Position numbers and translations under genes: made by a program. DNA of 5,473 nucleotides. Source: JADJOY01 sp046331705 [NCBI: bacterium]. GTDB taxonomy: Bacteria; JADJOY01. Numbering within the stretch: the first letter of the stretch is position 1; every line of letters starts with the position of its first letter. Under the pieces are notes generated by a model. It saw only the letters and a list, made by a program, of their open reading frames with translations. It was not told where the DNA came from and did no database searches. This document shows positions 1-4,802 of the stretch, in pieces. The DNA lies in the NCBI GenBank assembly GCA_046331705.1, contig JAXLQJ010000114.1, positions 1 to 5,473 on the forward strand, written 5' to 3'.

Positions 1-863
1 TCCTGCCGCTGGAGCTCATCGAAGGCGGCCTGCACGCCCACCGCCAGCTCGGCCGTCTGCTGGACGACGCGCGCGTACTCGTCGGCCTCGCTGTGCACGC
101 GGACGGTCTCGAGGGGGACGAGCTCTACGCTTGCCCCTCCGACGTCGTCGAGCAGGGCGCGGTTCTCGCGGAGGATGCGCTCCACCTTGAGCGTGCGAAC
201 CACGTTCTCGCGCGCTGTCGTCAGACTGGCGACGACGTTCGCGCGTGCAGCGGTATCGACGCATGCGCCTTGCGCGGCGAGCAGGCGATCCTTCACGTCG
301 AGGCTGGTCAGGAGCTTGTTGAACTGACTCGCGTTCGTGTGGAGGCGGGCGAGCACGTCGAGCCCGCGCTTGCGCCTGCGGCGTGCTCTCACGGCGCGGG
401 CGATTCGGTAGGACACGGCGCCGGCGAACACGAACACTGCGCCGGACAGCGAGAGCGCGCCGCCGTGCGCGGTCACGACGACGTGGAGGAGGACCGCGAA
501 GATCGCGAGGGCAGCGAGCCCGAAGAGAAGAACGACCCCAACGGCTTCGGCTGCCGCAGCAATGACGGAGCAGATGAGAAGGGTGACGAGCGCCGCGCTT
601 AAGTACCCGGCCTTAGGAACGAGCACGCCGCAGGTCGCCATGCCGGCGGCCAGGCCTATGGCGAGGGAGATGATTGCGTGGAGCGACCGTCCCCCCCGCG
701 CGTCGAGGAGCTCCACGTCGTCGTAGGAGACCGCGCTGAGCTCCCGTACGAAGTGCTCGGGCAACCGCAACGATTCGAGGTCGGAGGTGACCTGAGAAGG
801 TGCTTGCGCGAGCGCGACACCAGGTGTCGCGGTGATGGTGGTCGCGAGGCTCTGGGCGGTCAT
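1..863 (-). CDS. Membrane protein with about four TM helices and a cytoplasmic helical C-terminal region (3' end outside window)
   Basis: I do not recognise the family. The frame is open from the ATG at 863 to the left edge without a stop, giving at least 287 residues, so the C-terminus is missing. Residues 1-60 are mostly polar with no clear signal peptide. Hydrophobic stretches at about 61-82, 88-108, 109-131 and 137-152 predict four membrane helices. A strongly basic patch follows (RARRRRKRG, 159-167), which by the positive-inside rule puts the C-terminal part in the cytoplasm. Residues 168-287 are charged, heptad-like helix, possibly coiled coil (for example LARLHTNASQFNKLL). The ATG overlaps the stop of the upstream 21-aa frame (ATGA) and lacks a convincing Shine-Dalgarno of its own, which suggests translational coupling. 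It is the last visible gene of the zinc-ribbon/sirtuin unit. Third positions are GC-rich on this strand, supporting coding. Function unknown; a membrane anchor or sensor is a guess. Confidence 0.8.
   Translation of the reverse strand, partial: MTAQSLATTITATPGVALAQAPSQVTSDLESLRLPEHFVRELSAVSYDDVELLDARGGRSLHAIISLAIGLAAGMATCGVLVPKAGYLSAALVTLLICSVIAAAAEAVGVVLLFGLAALAIFAVLLHVVVTAHGGALSLSGAVFVFAGAVSYRIARAVRARRRRKRGLDVLARLHTNASQFNKLLTSLDVKDRLLAAQGACVDTAARANVVASLTTARENVVRTLKVERILRENRALLDDVGGASVELVPLETVRVHSEADEYARVVQQTAELAVGVQAAFDELQRQ
813..831. repeat. 19-bp perfect inverted repeat inside the start of the membrane-protein gene
   Basis: Nine-base arms CGCGACACC and GGTGTCGCG flank a single central base. 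It lies about 33-51 nt downstream of the ATG at 863, within codons 11-17. As DNA it has the shape of a dimeric regulator site. As RNA it could fold into a 7-bp stem with a 5-nt loop close to the start of translation. No regulator is identified, and chance is possible because the sequence is GC-rich. Confidence 0.4.
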
Positions 864-925
864 TGCTTGTTCAGCCGCACGGAAGAGGTGCCATTCCAGC
901 GGTAGATGTCGACCTTCTTGTCCAT
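860..925 (-). CDS. Putative 21-aa small protein or coupling leader
   Basis: A short frame encodes MDKKVDIYRWNGTSSVRLNK plus a final Q. It starts at the ATG at 925 and ends with TGA at 860, overlapping the membrane-protein ATG by ATGA. A purine-rich GAGGTGG lies 10 nt upstream (936-942), an acceptable but rather distant Shine-Dalgarno. The frame is closed upstream by an in-frame TAG, so it is not the tail of a longer gene. It follows the sirtuin stop by 49 nt on the same strand. It may be a real small protein, or a leader whose translation delivers ribosomes to the membrane gene, which lacks its own good ribosome site. I recognise no family. The case rests on start, ribosome site and stop/start overlap only. 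Confidence 0.45.
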   Translation of the reverse strand: MDKKVDIYRWNGTSSVRLNKQ

Positions 926-974
926 GGCGTATTCACCACCTCGAGAAAGACGCTATCCGACGTCGCGAGTAACC

Positions 975-1721
975 CTAACCAGACGCTCGACGTTTGTCGG
1001 GATGAGCGTGCTCAATCCCCGTCATCACAGCGAGTGCCTCGGTGGCCGCCCCGCGCACACGGTGCTGGTAGAGGTGGCTCACGGGCGTGTCCTCGCGGTT
1101 GATCTCGACGGTGACCGCGCCCGCGGCCATCGCGATCTTCGGCAATTCGGCGGCCGGATGCACGACACCGGAGGTGCCGATCGTCACGAGGAGATCGCAG
1201 CCCGCGAGCGCCTCGAAGGCGCGGCGGAGGGTGCGCAAATCGAGCCGGTCCTCGAACCACACGATGTCGGGACGGAGGTACGCGCCGCACGAGCACCGGC
1301 GCGTCGTGATCGGGACTGTCTGGTCCGGGCGGACGGTCTTCTCCGCGTCACACCGCACGCGCCAAAGGGCCCCGTGCAGCTCGATGACCTCCGTGGCGCC
1401 GGCGCGCTGGTGGAGGCCGTCGATGTTCTGCGTGATGATCGTGGTCCTGGGCTTGTTCCTCTGCGTCGAGGCGATGATCGCGTGCGCGAGGTTCGGCTCG
1501 CACCCTGCGACGGCGGCTCGGCGCTTGTCGTGGAAGTCCCAGACCTTCTCCGGATCGCGATCGAACGCCCGCTGGCAGGCGTAGTTCTCGTAGTCGTACT
1601 CGGCCCAGACGCCGCCCGCACCGCGGTACGTCGGGACGCCGCTCTCGGCGGAGAGGCCGGCGCCGGTGAAGAAGACGATGCGCTCGAAGTCATCGAGGCG
1701 AACGACGTCCACGACGCGCAC
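975..1721 (-). CDS. cobB: SIR2-family NAD-dependent protein deacylase (CobB/sirtuin class III-like)
   Basis: This 248-aa protein is predicted to remove acyl groups from lysine side chains using NAD+, giving nicotinamide and O-acyl-ADP-ribose, in the cytoplasm. Sirtuin motifs occur in order: GAGLSAESGVPTYRG (20-34, NAD binding), TQNIDGLH (97-104, with catalytic-site Asn99 and Asp101), the general base His116 in ELHGAL, a small zinc module (Cys124, Cys143, Cys145), GTSG (182-185) and EIN (206-208). From family knowledge, class III members such as E. coli CobB select acidic acyl groups with Ala76, Tyr92 and Arg95. The equivalents here are Ala48, His64 and Arg67, so the tyrosine is replaced. Length is normal for a bacterial sirtuin. 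The start is a GTG 4 nt after the zinc-ribbon stop, with a GAGG about 10 nt upstream. A second in-frame GTG at codon 4 is possible. Family assignment is firm; acyl preference is not. Confidence 0.95.
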   Translation of the reverse strand: MRVVDVVRLDDFERIVFFTGAGLSAESGVPTYRGAGGVWAEYDYENYACQRAFDRDPEKVWDFHDKRRAAVAGCEPNLAHAIIASTQRNKPRTTIITQNIDGLHQRAGATEVIELHGALWRVRCDAEKTVRPDQTVPITTRRCSCGAYLRPDIVWFEDRLDLRTLRRAFEALAGCDLLVTIGTSGVVHPAAELPKIAMAAGAVTVEINREDTPVSHLYQHRVRGAATEALAVMTGIEHAHPDKRRASG

Positions 1722-1725
1722 CGCC

Positions 1726-1887
1726 CTACTTCCTCACCCCGACGACTTGTCCGTTCTGGATCCGGATCTTGAAGTTCTTGTGACACTGGTGGCACTGCCC
1801 CCAGCCCTCTCCGGAGCCGCTCCCGATTCCGTGGTTCTGCGGCCCCGTGCTTCCACAGTGCGGGCACACGACGACGACGATGGGCAT
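1726..1887 (-). CDS. Small (53-aa) zinc-ribbon protein
   Basis: This is a complete gene of 53 codons that is easy to miss because of its size. It carries two Cys-x2-Cys knuckles, CPHC at 8-11 and CHQC at 32-35, separated by a Gly/Ser-rich loop (20-30). A basic tail KNFKIRIQNGQVVGVRK follows, which is the layout of a minimal four-cysteine zinc ribbon. Such folds bind nucleic acid or protein; the partner cannot be told from sequence. The start is secure: AGGAGG (1893-1898) sits 5 nt before the ATG. The stop TAG is 4 nt from the sirtuin GTG start, so the two are almost certainly co-transcribed and possibly translationally coupled. It is the first gene of the minus-strand unit and faces a divergent control region. 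A role as a sirtuin partner or a DNA-binding adaptor is inference. Confidence 0.85.
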   Translation of the reverse strand: MPIVVVVCPHCGSTGPQNHGIGSGSGEGWGQCHQCHKNFKIRIQNGQVVGVRK

Positions 1888-1917
1888 CGCTTCCTCCTTC
1901 TGGTGGGTTGTCGCGTT

Positions 1918-1933
1918 GTCTCGATATCAAGAC
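1918..1933. promoter_or_regulatory. 16-bp near-palindrome, candidate operator
   Basis: The sequence gtctcgatatcaagac is symmetric in seven of eight base pairs around GATATC. It ends 31 nt upstream of the zinc-ribbon ATG, in the divergent control region. The position and size suit a dimeric repressor or activator site. No cognate regulator is evident in the window. Confidence 0.3.
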
Positions 1934-2089
1934 GGGCGCGAGATACCTGCTCTGGATAACTCGATTTCGGAGCAAACCGAACCAGGTGCCATGACGATTT
2001 CGGCGAGCGAGAATTCCAGTTGGCTCGGTTCAGATCGCGAGAGATCCGAGATAGGGCTTGGTCACGACAGCGCCGCGAGGACTCGCGTC

Positions 2090-2094
2090 GGAGG
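2090..2094 (+). promoter_or_regulatory. Shine-Dalgarno fixing the GTG start at 2101
   Basis: GGAGG lies 6 nt before a GTG in the frame of the 126-aa gene. This optimal site supports GTG 2101 over the longer TTG start at 2020, whose extra 27 residues are Arg-rich and unlike a protein N-terminus. Confidence 0.7.
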
Positions 2095-2100
2095 ACCCAC

Positions 2101-2481
2101 GTGCACCAACGTTCCGAATCGATCGAAGAGCTCACGAAGACTGCCGATTTTCTCGTCGCCCATGCGCGCCGTGAGGACGCGATCTCGCTCGTCGCCGCCT
2201 CTGTCGCATCAACAGGCGGTCAACGCGGCGTCCTGCTCCTCGCAAGACTTCAGCTGGAGGCCGGCACGCAGGAAGGCGCGGCCTGCGCCGCTGGTGCGCT
2301 GGAGCGCTGGCGCCGCAGGCATCCCTGGGACCTCGAGGCCATCGTTCTCTTGCGCGACGCCTTGACGGTCCTCGGGCGAGAGCGTGCGGTGTCGAAGCTC
2401 GATCGCGACGTGCGCTGGTCCGCCCTCGGCGGCGCGCCGTTTCCGAGGAGCATGCGCCGCGCCCGGCGCGAGCATCACTGA
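2101..2481 (+). CDS. 126-aa helical, TPR-like hypothetical protein
   Basis: A short soluble protein built almost entirely of predicted amphipathic helices. Residues 7-36 (SIEELTKTADFLVAHARRED...), 41-70 (ending AALERW-like CAAGALERW) and 75-103 (HPWDLEAIVLLRDALTVLG) form helix pairs with the small/large residue pattern of tetratricopeptide repeats, although the consensus is weak. The tail (115-126, PRSMRRARREHH) is very basic. GC-rich third positions and an optimal Shine-Dalgarno support a real gene. It is first on the plus strand, and the next gene starts 28 nt later in the same direction, so the two are probably one transcript. TPR-like proteins usually scaffold protein-protein contacts; a partner role for the downstream proteins is inference. 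Confidence 0.75.
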   Translation: MHQRSESIEELTKTADFLVAHARREDAISLVAASVASTGGQRGVLLLARLQLEAGTQEGAACAAGALERWRRRHPWDLEAIVLLRDALTVLGRERAVSKLDRDVRWSALGGAPFPRSMRRARREHH

Positions 2482-2509
2482 GCCACGTCCCTACGGGCTG
2501 GCGTCGTCG

Positions 2510-3406
2510 ATGGTCGACGCGCTCTGGAACGCCGTGGCGTTGGTTCAGATCTCGCCGGCTCCGCTGTATCAAGAAACCATGGCGGACTACTGCGGGGAGT
2601 ATGGCCGAGGCATCAGGTCACCATTCGACGAGAGGGGGCAGATCCTGGGGGACTTCCTCGAGGACTTCGAGATGCTCGAAGCCGAGCTCGGCCCTTTCAT
2701 GCTTGCTCGCCTCGGGACCTGCGAAGGTCACGGCACCGGCGTGCAAGTGAGGTGCGATCCGGAGGGCCGGCTCTGGTTCGAGCACGTCCCACTCGGACGT
2801 CGCAAGCGGAAGGGCACGCCGGAACCCGTCGAGATCCCGCGTACGGATCCCGAGCACCACGTCCTTCCCGTGAAAGGCGCGCTCGAGGCGCTCGTTCTTG
2901 GCTTCGTGGAACACATGCTGCCGGCGCTCGCCGAGCTGCCTCGCGAGGACAACTTCTGGAAGCATTACTACACGTCGATTGAGCGCTCCGCGTTCTCCTT
3001 GGGACGGTTGCGCGACAAGGTCGAATCTCGGGCGAGATCTTCGGGCGTGCCGGTGGTCGAGACCGCGGTTGTCGCGGCTGCTCCGCCGGCGACGGCCGCG
3101 GAGTTGGCCGAGGTACTCCAGCGCGTCGAGCGTGCCGTCCTCCGGAGGTTCCGAACGCTCGAGCCCACGTCTCTCGCGGAGATCGCGAGCGCGCTCCGCT
3201 TCGTCGTTCCAAAGCTCGAAGCTCTGAAATCCGCGGCCTCGAAGAGGGCCGCGGTGTTCCACGCGGAGGACTACCGGAAGATCAACGCGGAGCGACAAGC
3301 CGAGAACGCCGCGATTCGCGAGGCGGACGAAGCCTGGCGCCACGAATACCTCGCCGAGCAGCGCGAGAAGCGCCTGGTGGCGCTCGGGCGGAAGCCGAAG
3401 CGGTGA
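2510..3406 (+). CDS. 298-aa hypothetical protein with possible HTH and charged C-terminal helix
   Basis: I do not recognise this protein. From the ATG at 2510 it has 298 residues. The N-terminal part (1-125) is mixed, with a strand-rich stretch and a basic loop (VQVRCDPEGRLWFEHV then RRKRK, 78-101). Residues 122-170 are helical, including LEALVLGFVEHMLPAL and the aromatic NFWKHYYTSI. After an Ala/Pro/Val linker (180-196), residues 197-245 contain TSLAEIASALRFVVPKLEAL, which has the spacing of a helix-turn-helix. Residues 245-298 form one long charged helix rich in Glu, Arg and Ala. The start is not certain: an in-frame ATG at 2579 would give 275 residues, and neither start has a strong ribosome site. 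I chose 2510 because the intervening codons (VDALWNAVALVQ) look coding and because of the short gap to the upstream gene. The frame is also open upstream to 2384, overlapping the previous gene. Confidence 0.75.
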   Translation: MVDALWNAVALVQISPAPLYQETMADYCGEYGRGIRSPFDERGQILGDFLEDFEMLEAELGPFMLARLGTCEGHGTGVQVRCDPEGRLWFEHVPLGRRKRKGTPEPVEIPRTDPEHHVLPVKGALEALVLGFVEHMLPALAELPREDNFWKHYYTSIERSAFSLGRLRDKVESRARSSGVPVVETAVVAAAPPATAAELAEVLQRVERAVLRRFRTLEPTSLAEIASALRFVVPKLEALKSAASKRAAVFHAEDYRKINAERQAENAAIREADEAWRHEYLAEQREKRLVALGRKPKR

Positions 3407-3430
3407 GCGCGTGTCGAACGAGCAACGCAA

Positions 3431-3450
3431 GATCGCGCGTGAACGCGATC
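3431..3450. repeat. Inverted repeat in the gap before the 407-aa gene (possible weak terminator)
   Basis: GATCGCG and CGCGATC form a perfect 7-bp stem around a 6-nt loop, 25 nt after the stop of the 298-aa gene. No T-run follows, so it is not a classic intrinsic terminator. It could attenuate or protect mRNA ends. Confidence 0.35.
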
Positions 3451-3458
3451 GCTCATTC

Positions 3459-3490
3459 GTGCGACGCTCGTGTCACCCCGACGCTCGCAC
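3459..3490. repeat. Paired direct repeats framed by a short inverted repeat
   Basis: CGACGCTCG occurs at 3462-3470 and again at 3479-3487, 17 bp apart start to start. The pair is bounded by GTGCGA (3459-3464) and TCGCAC (3485-3490), which are inverted copies. It sits 32-63 nt before the 407-aa gene start, where a regulator could bind. Chance is a real possibility at this GC content. Confidence 0.25.
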
Positions 3491-3521
3491 TGCATGCTCA
3501 TCCTGAAAACGTGAGGCTACG

Positions 3522-4745
3522 ATGACAGGCTCCGATCCTTCGTTCATCAGCTCGGTTCCACCCACCTTCGACGGCACATTCAGCGAGTTCTACTCCAAAC
3601 ACATCGAACCCAATTTGCCATCGCCAAGCTCGGTGCTTGCCATTCACAACCTTCTCGAAGCGTACGTGATGGATCCCCGCAACAACGACTTCATTGCTCG
3701 CCACTTCGGCCGTTTCAAACAGGCAGGGTTCCCGTTCCCCATCGGAGACTCCGTCGAAGAAAAGTATACGCTCTTCTGTGGCGACAACGAGCCAGCACTA
3801 TGGTTTTACGCCAGAGCCCGACTCGGCGACTATCCATCGCGCTTGCCGTCCGTTCGGCACGCCATCGACAATCGCTCGTTTCCCGTGAGTATGGTGCCCG
3901 ACACACGCCGCTCCGAGAACAAGAACGACTGGAAGAACTGGCGCAAGGAAGACTGGGAGCGCAAAGAGTTCAGCGGGCACGGTTGGTATCATGCCCATCT
4001 TTTCGATGCCGCCAAGTCACTGGACCCTCTTGCCCTTCGTAGAGAAGATCTGGTGATGAGAATGATTCGCTTTCTTCATCCTGCGAACCATTTCCCGATG
4101 CCCACCCATACTGGAAAGAGGCGTCGCTTCGCCTCGACGGCGGCGGGGCCTCGCGACATGTCCGAGGGGATGGGGATCAAGGCGTTCATCCTGAGCAAGT
4201 ACAAGGAAAGATACCGAGAGTGCTTTTCTCGCTTTCTCGAGCTTGCGCGCGGAACCGAGCACGATTTCGGTTCGACGACTGGCGGCGCAGAGTTCGCCTA
4301 TACGGAAGTCAGGAGAGCGCCGAATCCATCCGCGTCTGCGATGGGACAGGGAGCGCACGCAGAGTTGAATGACGGTCGTGACGCATCGTCGAGCACGGAG
4401 GTCGAGTTCAAGCCAGAGAGCGGGGATCTCGTCCTTCGTGCGTACGCCGACTCCGGCCAGGGCTACCTGAATGTCTGGAACGAGGGGCGGCTCGAGATCC
4501 TCAATACTCACCAGACGATTCGAAATGTCATCAGGACGTACAGCGACCGCTCCGCGAGACCTGTGTTCGTCATTAATATGAGCCGACCGGACAAATCGAT
4601 CGTCTCGTACGGGTGGCTAGACGAAATCGTTGAATGCGTGCATCCGGATGGCATGACCTTGTTCGACGTCTACTTCAGGGATCTCGTCAGCTGTTCGTTT
4701 TGCGGCAGCGCCAAGCAGCCTCCTGGGTACTATTACGTCGACTAG
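3522..4745 (+). CDS. 407-aa hypothetical protein with HNH-like His/Asn motifs
   Basis: No family is recognised with certainty. Residues 1-150 look mostly helical and carry a Trp/Lys/Glu-rich segment (NDWKNWRKEDWERKEF, 135-150). Then come GHGWYHAHLFDA (152-163) and RFLHPANHFPMP (183-194). The pairing of an A-H-L strand end with a later N-H resembles the metal-binding core of HNH nucleases, where a histidine general base is followed by an asparagine and another histidine; His159, Asn189 and His190 are the candidates. A conserved-looking helix with KYKERYRECFSRFLEL (226-241) follows. A polar, low-complexity linker (265-295) leads to a C-terminal domain of about 110 residues ending in CSFC (391-394). 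GAGG 5 nt before the ATG supports the start. Third positions are less GC-rich than in neighbouring genes. Nuclease function is a hypothesis; a completely different fold is possible. Confidence 0.8.
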   Translation: MTGSDPSFISSVPPTFDGTFSEFYSKHIEPNLPSPSSVLAIHNLLEAYVMDPRNNDFIARHFGRFKQAGFPFPIGDSVEEKYTLFCGDNEPALWFYARARLGDYPSRLPSVRHAIDNRSFPVSMVPDTRRSENKNDWKNWRKEDWERKEFSGHGWYHAHLFDAAKSLDPLALRREDLVMRMIRFLHPANHFPMPTHTGKRRRFASTAAGPRDMSEGMGIKAFILSKYKERYRECFSRFLELARGTEHDFGSTTGGAEFAYTEVRRAPNPSASAMGQGAHAELNDGRDASSSTEVEFKPESGDLVLRAYADSGQGYLNVWNEGRLEILNTHQTIRNVIRTYSDRSARPVFVINMSRPDKSIVSYGWLDEIVECVHPDGMTLFDVYFRDLVSCSFCGSAKQPPGYYYVD

Positions 4746-4802
4746 GATCTCGGCGCTTCGAGCATGAACACGAGCTCAGGCGGCGCTCAGCCGTGACTGC
4801 GT

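Larger units (their letters stand above)
1888..2100. promoter_or_regulatory. Divergent intergenic control region
   Basis: These 213 bases separate the zinc-ribbon start on the minus strand from the GTG-started gene on the plus strand, so promoters for both units are expected here. The region is less GC-rich than the coding parts, for example around 1920-2020. I could not identify -35/-10 pairs with good spacing on either strand. A near-palindrome lies at 1918-1933 and Shine-Dalgarno sequences lie at both ends. An in-frame TTG at 2020 would extend the plus gene but has no ribosome site. Confidence 0.6.

Noticed and set aside
93-602. 169-codon plus-strand open frame
   Set aside because: It is antisense to the membrane-protein frame, which shows clear transmembrane helices; its own product is Glu/Asp/Ala-rich with no recognisable motif.
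660-720. Apparent frameshift at a run of seven C in the membrane-protein gene
   Set aside because: A first reading seemed to break the frame at the homopolymer; recounting the bases shows the frame is continuous from the ATG at 863.
975-1721. SIR2 as an antiphage NADase effector
   Set aside because: The motifs and length match a canonical CobB-type deacylase with no fused sensor or effector domain, so a defence NADase role is not supported by the sequence.
906-1772. 288-codon plus-strand open frame
   Set aside because: It lies antisense to the sirtuin gene, whose motifs are unmistakable, and only reflects GC-rich codon structure.
1184-1975. 263-codon minus-strand frame overlapping the sirtuin and zinc ribbon
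   Set aside because: The product is Ser/Arg-rich and out of frame with both real genes.
1847-2365. 172-codon plus-strand frame including an ATG at 1991
   Set aside because: It lacks a ribosome site, overlaps the better-supported GTG-started gene in another frame, and its product is low-quality Ser/Pro/Arg sequence.
2618-3430. 270-codon minus-strand frame
   Set aside because: Antisense to the 298-aa gene. The plus frame has the better charge pattern and helical structure, though neither has a recognised domain, so this rejection is less certain than the others.
4746-4802. Terminator between the convergent genes
   Set aside because: Only very short imperfect stems (for example CGGC/GCCG) and no T-run are visible, so no terminator is called.
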